From CAMEON01 sp045645165 (GTDB lineage Bacteria > Bacillota > Clostridia > Oscillospirales > CAG-272): a stretch of DNA of 11,534 nucleotides. Below are positions 1-5,377 of this stretch, piece by piece (within the stretch, counting starts at the first letter, position 1; the number at the start of each line of letters is the position of its first letter). The notes below the pieces were generated by a model. That model ran no database searches and was not told the DNA's origin. It saw only the letters and a list, made by a program, of their open reading frames with translations. The position numbers and the translations under genes were made by a program. The stretch is from the NCBI GenBank assembly GCA_045645165.1, contig JAZRIF010000015.1:1-11534 (forward strand). The letters are read 5' to 3'.

Positions 1-327
1 GTTGCAGGTCTGCAGAAGGAGATCTTCGACATGGAGAAGTCCTACGGCGGTATCAAGACCATGGAGAGACTGCCCGACGCTATCTTCATTGTTGACCCTC
101 ACAAGGAGCACATCGCTGTTCTCGAGGCTAAGAAGCTGGGTATTCCCGTAATCGCTATCGTGGACACCAACTGCGATCCCGACGATGCCGACTACGTCAT
201 CCCCGGTAACGACGACGCTATCCGCGCCATCAAGCTCATCTCCTCCGTTATGGCTGATGCCATTATCGAGGGCCGTCAGGGCGAGCAGACCGGCGAGGCT
301 GAGGCTGTTGCTACCGACGCTGAGTAA
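1..327 (+). CDS. rpsB: 30S ribosomal protein S2, C-terminal part (5' truncated by window edge)
   Basis: The reading frame is open from base 1 and ends at TAA 325-327, giving the last 108 residues of ribosomal protein S2, a component of the small ribosomal subunit. Recognisable S2 signatures are GGIKTMERLPDAIFIVD, HIAVLEAKKLGIPVIAIVDT and the very conserved VIPGNDDAIRAI segment. The acidic, Ala/Glu-rich tail after EGRQGEQ is typical of the variable S2 C-terminus. The start codon lies outside the window, so the ATG at 31 is an internal methionine. tsf follows 54 bp downstream, the usual rpsB-tsf order, and the two are probably co-transcribed. Codon choice is strongly biased (many gct, gtt, aag, gag), as expected for a highly expressed gene. 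Identification is secure. Confidence 0.97.
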   Translation, partial: VAGLQKEIFDMEKSYGGIKTMERLPDAIFIVDPHKEHIAVLEAKKLGIPVIAIVDTNCDPDDADYVIPGNDDAIRAIKLISSVMADAIIEGRQGEQTGEAEAVATDAE

Positions 328-330
328 TTT

Positions 331-348
331 TTTACTGAATTTACTGAA
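331..348 (+). repeat. Tandem 9-bp repeat in the rpsB-tsf gap
   Basis: TTTACTGAA occurs twice head to tail (331-339 and 340-348), directly after the rpsB stop codon. No protein-binding or RNA function is evident. It may be replication slippage in an AT-rich spacer. Confidence 0.5.
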
Positions 349-381
349 AACCCCTATTCTATAAAAAAGAGGTAAACTATC

Positions 382-1308
382 ATGGCAAACATTTCTGCAA
401 AGGACGTTGCCGAGCTGCGTAAGCAGACCGGTATCGGTATGATGGAGTGCAAGAAGGCACTCGTTGAGACTGACGGCGACTTTGAGGCCGCTATCAAGCT
501 GCTCCGCGAGAAGGGCGAGCTGAAGGCTGCGTCCAAGATCGCAAACCGCATTGCTGCTGACGGTATCGTTACCATCATGAAGGAGGGTGACCTCACCGCT
601 ATGATCGAGGTTAACTCCGAGACCGACTTCGTGGCTAAGAACGAGTCCTTCCAGGAGTTCGTTAAGAACCTGCTGAAGACCATCCTGGCTAACAAGCCTG
701 CCAACGTTGAGGAGCTGATGGCTGCTCAGTACGTTGAGGGCGGTGTTACCGTTGACGAGAAGCTGAAGGAAGAGATCTTCAAGATCGGTGAGAAGCTGAG
801 CATCCGCCGCTTCGCTCTGGTTGAGGGTCTGACTGCCACCTATATCCACGGTGCAGGCTCCATCGGTGTTATCGTTAAGTTCGACACCGACTGCGGCGAC
901 AAGGACGGCTTCGCTGATTTCGCTAAGAACATTGCTCTGCAGATCGGCGCATACCCCACTCCTTACCTGACCCGCAATGATGTTCCCGCTTCCGTGATCG
1001 AGTCCGAGAAGGAGATCATCAAGGCTCAGTTGGCTAACGATCCCAAGATGGCTAACAAGCCCGAGAAGGTTCTGGACGGCATCGTTATGGGTAAGCTGGG
1101 TAAGTTCTACGAGGCTAACTGCCTGGTTGACATGGCTTACGTTAAGGAAGACGACATGACCGTCGCTCAGTACGTTGCCAAGACCGCTAAGGAGTTTGGC
1201 GGCAACATCACCATCGCTTCCTTCTGCCGTTTCGAGAAGGGCGAGGGCATCGAGAAGAAGGAAGAGGACTTCGCTGCTGAGATCGAGAAGCTCGCAAGCG
1301 GCAAGTAA
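382..1308 (+). CDS. tsf: Translation elongation factor Ts
   Basis: This 308-aa protein is EF-Ts, the cytosolic guanine-nucleotide exchange factor that regenerates EF-Tu-GTP during elongation. Residues 1-45 form the N-terminal UBA-like EF-Tu-binding region, with the family signature LRKQTGIGMMECKKAL. Residues 81-90 are TDFVAKNESF, the conserved core motif (TDFVA+) that contacts the EF-Tu G domain. The rest is the two-part dimerisation core, with the recognisable stretches LQIGAYPTPYL and LANDPKMANKPEKV. The length is slightly above the 283 aa of E. coli EF-Ts, within the usual range. ATG 382 is preceded by GAGG at 369-372, nine bases upstream. It follows rpsB by 54 bp and is closed by a hairpin terminator at 1328-1359. 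pyrH does not follow, unlike the classical rpsB-tsf-pyrH-frr cluster. Confidence 0.98.
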   Translation: MANISAKDVAELRKQTGIGMMECKKALVETDGDFEAAIKLLREKGELKAASKIANRIAADGIVTIMKEGDLTAMIEVNSETDFVAKNESFQEFVKNLLKTILANKPANVEELMAAQYVEGGVTVDEKLKEEIFKIGEKLSIRRFALVEGLTATYIHGAGSIGVIVKFDTDCGDKDGFADFAKNIALQIGAYPTPYLTRNDVPASVIESEKEIIKAQLANDPKMANKPEKVLDGIVMGKLGKFYEANCLVDMAYVKEDDMTVAQYVAKTAKEFGGNITIASFCRFEKGEGIEKKEEDFAAEIEKLASGK

Positions 1309-1327
1309 TCCCTGTCTCTTATATTTG

Positions 1328-1359
1328 AAAAAGCGCTCCGCTTCGGCGGGGCGCTTTTT
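1328..1359 (+). terminator. Rho-independent terminator of rpsB-tsf
   Basis: A 14-bp stem (arm 1328-1341 AAAAAGCGCTCCGC, arm 1346-1359) encloses a TTCG tetraloop at 1342-1345, with one G-T wobble. The 3' arm ends in a run of five T. It starts 20 bp after the tsf stop. The A and T runs on either side could let it work in both directions, but no gene enters from the right. Confidence 0.92.
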
Positions 1360-1371
1360 GCGTGGAATGCC

Positions 1372-1400
1372 TTGACAAATCCTCCCGGGACGTGTATAAT
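1372..1400 (+). promoter_or_regulatory. Consensus sigma-70/sigma-A promoter for the 1635-3585 gene run
   Basis: The -35 box TTGACA (1372-1377) and the -10 box TATAAT (1395-1400) are both perfect and separated by 17 bp. The start point would fall near 1407, at the left tip of repeat element E1 (from 1408). The promoter faces the unknown 131-aa gene at 1635. The transcript would begin with about 230 nt of leader consisting almost entirely of E1. Strength is inferred from the consensus match only. Confidence 0.85.
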
Positions 1401-1407
1401 AAGAGTG

Positions 1408-1618
1408 TTTCAAATTGGGGTTTATCGAGGGGGCTTTGCCCCCTCGACCCCCACCAAAGGACTTTTTGTAAAAAGTTCTTTGGAATCTCAAAAACTTTCA
1501 AAAAGGGTTTTTTATCAATATCTTTTTGAAAGATCTTGAAAAGGGGTCCGGGGAAAAACTTCTTGAAAGAAGTTTTTCCCCGGGCGCTCTCTCGCTCTCC
1601 TGAAAACCCAAATTTGAA
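1408..1618 (+). repeat. Palindromic MITE-like repeat element E1 (A end left, B end right)
   Basis: This is a 211-bp non-coding element. Its imperfect terminal inverted repeats are the A end TTTCAAATTGGGGTTTATC at 1408-1426 and the B end, complementary to TTCAAATTTGGGTTTTC, at 1602-1618. The interior holds four consecutive hairpins: H1 1426-1446 (9-bp GC stem, ttt loop), H2 1454-1483 (CCAAAGGACTTTTT paired with AAAAAGTTCTTTGG), H3 1495-1532 (11-bp perfect stem, 16-nt loop) and H4 1548-1583 (17-bp near-perfect stem). An inverted copy lies at 11324-11533, and 1451-1507 differs from 11434-11490 at only 3 of 57 positions. E1 sits between a promoter and the next gene. It encodes no convincing protein and no transposase, so any mobility would depend on functions supplied elsewhere. 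None of the hairpins has a proper 3' T-run, so they do not look like ordinary terminators. Confidence 0.88.
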
Positions 1619-1634
1619 CACACAGGTACTACGC

Positions 1635-2030
1635 ATGAAAAAACGCAAGCCCTTATTCATCCCCTGCGCCGAGAAGCGCAAAGGCTCCACCGCCTACTAC
1701 GAATTTCAATACTGCAAGGATGATTTGACCGTGGAGCAAGCGGTCAAGTCCGATGCTTGGACGCACTGGGCAGAAGATTCCCTGCTGGTTCACATGGACG
1801 GTGAACATGAACTATTTCACAATTACATCAAGCCGTATATGGCCGCGCCCCACGCGCCCAACGGAAGCCGCATGTACTTCTACGCGGGGGTCAATTTCTA
1901 CACCCGCGAGGAAGCCGCCGAGATGCTGGCGAGGATCAAGGCAGACCATCCCGTTGGGTGTGAGGTGCTGATTCCGTGGTTGGAGCGGGCGGCGGGGGAG
2001 TTTTACGGATTCTATATTTTGGGAATATGA
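1635..2030 (+). CDS. Hypothetical protein, 131 aa, soluble
   Basis: I do not recognise this family. The product is a small soluble protein with no signal peptide or membrane helix. It has a basic start (MKKRKPLF) and is rich in aromatic residues and His (YYEFQY, AWTHWAE, HELFHNYIKPYM, MYFYAGVNFY, EFYGFYILGI). The pattern of strands and helices suggests a compact alpha/beta fold. The region MYFYAGVNFYTREEAAEMLARIKA looks like a strand followed by an amphipathic helix. ATG 1635 is chosen because upstream in-frame codons from 1536 lie inside repeat E1, and because AGG at 1624-1626 provides a modest ribosome-binding site. It is the first gene of a tight run: the next gene begins 4 bp after its stop. 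It is probably driven by the consensus promoter at 1372-1400 through the E1 leader. Confidence 0.75.
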   Translation: MKKRKPLFIPCAEKRKGSTAYYEFQYCKDDLTVEQAVKSDAWTHWAEDSLLVHMDGEHELFHNYIKPYMAAPHAPNGSRMYFYAGVNFYTREEAAEMLARIKADHPVGCEVLIPWLERAAGEFYGFYILGI

Positions 2031-2034
2031 GATT

Positions 2035-2619
2035 ATGAAGAAAAAACGCATTAAACAAACTCGGCTTCCCGTTTCCATACCCGAAAACTGCCAATTGTTC
2101 TGGACATCCCACGGGTTCAACTTCTTTGTTCAAGCCCTCCAACTCGGAATCGGTGGTGTGGCCATGTGCGCTCCCATCGCGCTGCTGTGTCCGGCAGACC
2201 GTGACCTGATCCCGCTCCTCTTGCCTGTATTCGCACTCGCACCCGTCCTTTGCTGCCTGATATGTTGGATCGAGCGTATGATCCAAAAACGACATGATCG
2301 GCCTTTGGTTGGCATAGACGGCACATCCATCTACCTGAGCGACGGGATGGGCATGGTCCTTCGTATGGATGAGATCATCGCCATACACTACTGCTTCGGG
2401 CAATTCAGAAAATACGGCGCATCTGCCTATCTACAGCTCTATCCCAAAAAAGGGAAACCTATGAATATTGTTCTTCCGTCTCCAAGTTTGATCTTGGCTG
2501 TACGGAAAGCCATCCCTTCTGTCAAGATTACGGTAGACTGGGTAGGACGTCTGATTACCTGTTTGCTGATGGGTTTTGCTGTAGGCATGCTCATGTCTCT
2601 CCTGTTTTTGATGCAATAA
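2035..2619 (+). CDS. Hypothetical membrane protein, 194 aa, 2 TM + cytoplasmic domain + 1 TM
   Basis: The product has a basic N-terminus (MKKKRIKQTR), a hydrophobic pair at about residues 30-52 and 58-80, a hydrophilic stretch at about 85-168, and a C-terminal membrane helix at about 170-193. The central stretch is a series of short strands (LVGIDGTSIYLSDG, MDEIIAIHYC, AYLQLYPKKG, NIVLPSP). That is reminiscent of the small PH-like membrane-anchored bacterial proteins that place two helices before a 'GIDxxGIY...I...DEI' domain. This fold suggestion is an inference from pattern only. ATG 2035 follows the previous stop by 4 bp, with a poor ribosome-binding site, so translational coupling is likely. 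The next gene begins 9 bp after its stop. Function is unknown. Confidence 0.75.
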   Translation: MKKKRIKQTRLPVSIPENCQLFWTSHGFNFFVQALQLGIGGVAMCAPIALLCPADRDLIPLLLPVFALAPVLCCLICWIERMIQKRHDRPLVGIDGTSIYLSDGMGMVLRMDEIIAIHYCFGQFRKYGASAYLQLYPKKGKPMNIVLPSPSLILAVRKAIPSVKITVDWVGRLITCLLMGFAVGMLMSLLFLMQ

Positions 2620-2628
2620 GGAGCCTAT

Positions 2629-3585
2629 ATGATCAACTGGAAACAAATACAACTCGTCACCCCCCGCCTCATCCTGCGGCCGTGGGTGGAGGACGATGCG
2701 GAGGCCTTATACCGCTTCGCACGCGACCCCTTGGTGGGGCCTCCTGCGGGGTGGCCGCCCCATGCAAGTATCGAGGACAGCCGCAAGATCATCCGCACCG
2801 TACTGTCGGCGCGGGAGACCTACGCCATGGTACTGCGCTACGACACCGCCGACGGCGTCAGCGGCGAGATCATTCCTGCAGGGACGCCCGTGGGGAGCCT
2901 CGGCATCATGTTCAACGGGTGCGGCTCTTATCCCCACATGAAGCAGACCGAGGCCGAGATCGGCTACTGGGTGGCGCTTCCCCTGTGGGGGAGGGGGCTG
3001 GTGCCCGAGGCGGTGAAGGCCATTCAGGCGCGGTGCTTCGGTGAGCTTTCGCTGGACGGGCTGTGGTGCGGCTACTACGAGGGCAACGAGAAGTCCCGCA
3101 GAGTACAGGAAAAATGCGGATTTGTGCCGCGGTGTGACCTGGAGATCCCGCCCCATCCCCTCAACGGCGCTACCAAAGAATTTTTCACCTACCTCTCCCG
3201 CGAGGATTGGGAGGTCATGCACGCCCCTGTGACCCATGAGATGAGCCTGCGACAGGCTCCCTTCCGCGCGGTGGCATCGGGGCGCAAGGTCATTGAAATG
3301 CGGCTGTTTGACCCCAAGCGGCAGTTGATACGGGCGGGAGATGCCATCCGCTTCACCCTTGTGGGAAGTGACGAGGCCGTAACCGCCGAGGTGGTGGGGC
3401 TTCACTACTTCCCTTCCTTTATCGAGCTGTACGCCGCCCTGCTCCCCGTAGTGGGAGGAGTTGGACTGGGGTATGCCGAGGGGGATACGCCGAATCCCGC
3501 CGATATGCTGAACTACTATTCCGAGAATGCCATCAACCGCTTTGGTGTGGTGGGCATTGAGATTCGGGTAAAAAAACAGGAATAG
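2629..3585 (+). CDS. GNAT-family N-acetyltransferase fused to an ASCH domain
   Basis: This is a 318-aa two-domain protein. Residues 5-195 are a GNAT acetyltransferase of the RimJ/RimL-like type (Acetyltransf_3). It opens with TPRLILRPWVEDDAEALYRF; EAEIGYWVALPLWGRGLVPEA (108-128) includes the acetyl-CoA pyrophosphate-binding Gly/Arg turn, and GNEKSRRVQEKCGF (152-165) is the C-terminal family motif. Residues 203-314 resemble an ASCH (PUA-like, RNA-binding) domain, with GRKVIEMRLFDPKR (218-231), IRAGDAIRF, LHYFPSFIELY and a final FGVVGIEI. The substrate is unknown: the GNAT half could acetylate a protein N-terminus, a nucleoside or a small molecule. ATG 2629 has a good ribosome-binding site, AAGGAG at 2618-2623, overlapping the previous stop. 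It is the last gene of the 1635-3585 run, and element E2 starts 4 bp after its stop. Domain identity is confident; the combined function is not. Confidence 0.88.
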   Translation: MINWKQIQLVTPRLILRPWVEDDAEALYRFARDPLVGPPAGWPPHASIEDSRKIIRTVLSARETYAMVLRYDTADGVSGEIIPAGTPVGSLGIMFNGCGSYPHMKQTEAEIGYWVALPLWGRGLVPEAVKAIQARCFGELSLDGLWCGYYEGNEKSRRVQEKCGFVPRCDLEIPPHPLNGATKEFFTYLSREDWEVMHAPVTHEMSLRQAPFRAVASGRKVIEMRLFDPKRQLIRAGDAIRFTLVGSDEAVTAEVVGLHYFPSFIELYAALLPVVGGVGLGYAEGDTPNPADMLNYYSENAINRFGVVGIEIRVKKQE

Positions 3586-3589
3586 AAGT

Positions 3590-3756
3590 TTTCAAATTGG
3601 GGTTTAGCGGTGGAATATGAACACCGTAGGGGCGCATTCTATATGCGCCCGTGTATGCCCCAAAAAAGGTGCGCCTTGCTCTTTTCAAACATCGGGCGGA
3701 TATGGAATCCGCCCCTACGGTACAAATGAAACCCACCGATAAACCCAAATTTGAAA
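3590..3756 (+). repeat. Palindromic repeat element E2: E1-type ends around a different core
   Basis: The terminal inverted repeats are TTTCAAATTGGGGTTTAGCGG (from 3590, extended by TGG to 3613) and its imperfect complement at 3733-3756, with two mismatches in 24. They match the A and B ends of E1 and E3. The core is unrelated to E1. A perfect 12-bp inverted repeat, ACCGTAGGGGCG (3623-3634) and CGCCCCTACGGT (3710-3721), brackets two GC hairpins at 3630-3650 (GGGCGCAT stem) and 3694-3714 (GGGCGGAT stem). The nested symmetry suggests one palindromic unit inserted in another, or a modular element. It fills most of the 204-bp gap between the GNAT-ASCH gene and the methyltransferase gene. There is no coding potential. 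Confidence 0.85.
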
Positions 3757-3789
3757 TTCAATTTACGTCACAGAAACGAGACATACAAC

Positions 3790-5319
3790 ATGGATTACGA
3801 ACAGATCAAATGCCACGAGAATCTGACCCTCCCCTATGGATTTGCAGAACGCATGCGCGCCATGCTGGGGGCTGACTTTGAGGCCTTCTGCGACTCCTAC
3901 GCCAAGCCCGCGCACCCCTCTCTGCGGGTGAATACCTTGAAGATCACCACCGAGGAATTGCGGGATGCCGCGCCCTTTGTGGGTGAAACTGTCCCGTGGC
4001 AGAAAAGCGGCTTTTACTACCCTGCCGACGGCGATATCCGCCCCGGCAAGCACCCCCTCCATGAGGCAGGAGCCTACTACATCCAAGAGGCCAGCGCCAT
4101 GCTCCCCGCCTCCCTGTGTCCCCCCAAGCCCGGTGAGCGCGTGCTGGATCTTTGCGCCGCGCCCGGAGGGAAGGCCACCCAGTTGGCCGCCGCGCTTTGC
4201 GGTGAGGGACTTTTGGTGGCCAACGAAATCCACCCCACCCGCGCGGGGATCCTGTCCCAGAACATGGAGCGCATGGGCGTAAAGAATGCCATCGTGACCA
4301 ACGCCACTCCCGCCGAGCTGGCGGTGAAATTCCCCGCCTTCTTTGACAAGATCGTGGTGGACGCCCCCTGCTCCGGCGAGGGCATGTTCCGCAAGGAGGC
4401 CGACGCCGTGACCATGTGGAGTCCCGATAACGTGGCTCTCTGCGCCTCCCGACAGGCAGAGATTCTCGACGAGGCGGCGAAAATGCTCCGTTCGGGTGGG
4501 TATCTGACCTACTCCACCTGTACCTTTGCCCCCGCCGAGAACGAGGGGGCAGTGCTGGCATTCCTGACCCGCCACCCCGAGTTTGAGGTGATGCCATCGG
4601 AGGAGGCCGCCGTGGCGGAGTCCCGCGCAAAGGGGCTTTTGGACGGCGGGCACCCCGAGTGGGCAGAGGAGTACGTCCGGTTCCCCGAAGAACTTTCGGA
4701 GCAGGTCAAGCACGCCTACCGTGTCTTCCCCCACCACTGCGACGGCGAGGGTCATTTTGCGGTGTTGCTCCGCAAAAAGGAGGAGGGCGGTGAAGTCACC
4801 CTCTTCGCCAAGGAAAGCAAAAAGAAAAACCGCAAGCCCGAAAAGCCAAGCGGAGGCAAGGGAAAACCTGCGCCCGAGACGGTTGCGGTCAAGCTCTTTG
4901 AGGACTTCGCCAAAGAAGTACTGGGCGGCATGTCCGATTGGGTAGGGGACACGGTTCCCTGCCTGTTTGGGGACAAGCTCTACCTGATCCCCAAGGCGCT
5001 GTGCGGTGAGGAAAATCCCACAGAGGCCTTGAAGGGTCTTCGCGTTCTCCGTGCGGGGCTCTGCGCGGGGACGGTTGTGGGGCTTGACCGCGGTCGGGGT
5101 CGCTTCGAGCCGGATCATGCGCTGGCTCTGGCGGCGGGGCTTTCCATCCGCGCCTTCGACGTGGACTATGACGGCGCCGTGGCCTACCTGCGTGGCGAGA
5201 CGCTTCCCTGCGCTCTGCGTGGGTGGCACACCGTGACCTACTGCGGCCTCCCCCTCGGCTGGGGCAAGGCCTCGGATGGGGTGATGAAGAATCACTACCC
5301 CAAGGGACTGCGGTGGTAA
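3790..5319 (+). CDS. RsmF-type 16S rRNA (cytosine-C5) methyltransferase (NOL1/NOP2/Sun family)
   Basis: This 509-aa cytosolic enzyme transfers a methyl group from S-adenosylmethionine to C5 of a cytidine in RNA, most likely 16S rRNA. An N-terminal helper domain (LPYGFAERMRAMLGADFEAF) is followed by the Rossmann methyltransferase core. The SAM motif I is VLDLCAAPGGKATQLA (118-133). DAPCSGEGMF carries the motif IV Cys194, and YSTCTFAPAENE carries the motif VI Cys244, the two-cysteine arrangement of RNA m5C enzymes. A basic linker (KKKNRKPEKPSGGKGK) leads to an RsmF/YebU-like C-terminal region with PUA-like features, ending GWGKASDGVMKNHYPKGLRW. Family membership is firm; the exact target base is not, since E. 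coli RsmF modifies C1407 but paralogues differ. An in-frame TTG at 3751 would add 13 residues encoded by the repeat E2 tip. ATG 3790 is preferred because conserved family sequence starts just after it, although its ribosome-binding site is weak. Confidence 0.93.
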   Translation: MDYEQIKCHENLTLPYGFAERMRAMLGADFEAFCDSYAKPAHPSLRVNTLKITTEELRDAAPFVGETVPWQKSGFYYPADGDIRPGKHPLHEAGAYYIQEASAMLPASLCPPKPGERVLDLCAAPGGKATQLAAALCGEGLLVANEIHPTRAGILSQNMERMGVKNAIVTNATPAELAVKFPAFFDKIVVDAPCSGEGMFRKEADAVTMWSPDNVALCASRQAEILDEAAKMLRSGGYLTYSTCTFAPAENEGAVLAFLTRHPEFEVMPSEEAAVAESRAKGLLDGGHPEWAEEYVRFPEELSEQVKHAYRVFPHHCDGEGHFAVLLRKKEEGGEVTLFAKESKKKNRKPEKPSGGKGKPAPETVAVKLFEDFAKEVLGGMSDWVGDTVPCLFGDKLYLIPKALCGEENPTEALKGLRVLRAGLCAGTVVGLDRGRGRFEPDHALALAAGLSIRAFDVDYDGAVAYLRGETLPCALRGWHTVTYCGLPLGWGKASDGVMKNHYPKGLRW

Positions 5320-5377
5320 AACCTATTTTTCCCAGCAAAATATATAAAAACATACATTTCCTCGAAAGGAATCCTTT

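Noticed and set aside
1454..1583. Hairpins of E1 as Rho-independent terminators or an attenuator
   Set aside because: The stems are strong but none is followed by a T-run on the plus strand; the T-tracts lie inside the arms. A regulatory effect is possible but is not a standard terminator.
1408..1618. CRISPR-like or tRNA-like structure in the repeat regions
   Set aside because: There are no regularly spaced direct repeats with unique spacers and no cloverleaf with a TTC-arm signature. The structure is a set of hairpins within terminal inverted repeats.
1536..1634. Upstream extension of the 131-aa gene to an ATG at 1536
   Set aside because: The extra 33 codons lie inside hairpin repeat E1, including both arms of its fourth stem. 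The ATG at 1635 has its own AGG and lies just outside the element.
3763..5295. Long minus-strand reading frame (510 codons) opposite the rRNA methyltransferase gene
   Set aside because: The plus strand holds all methyltransferase motifs. The minus frame gives a low-complexity Gly/His/Leu-rich product, typical of the antisense of a GC-rich gene.
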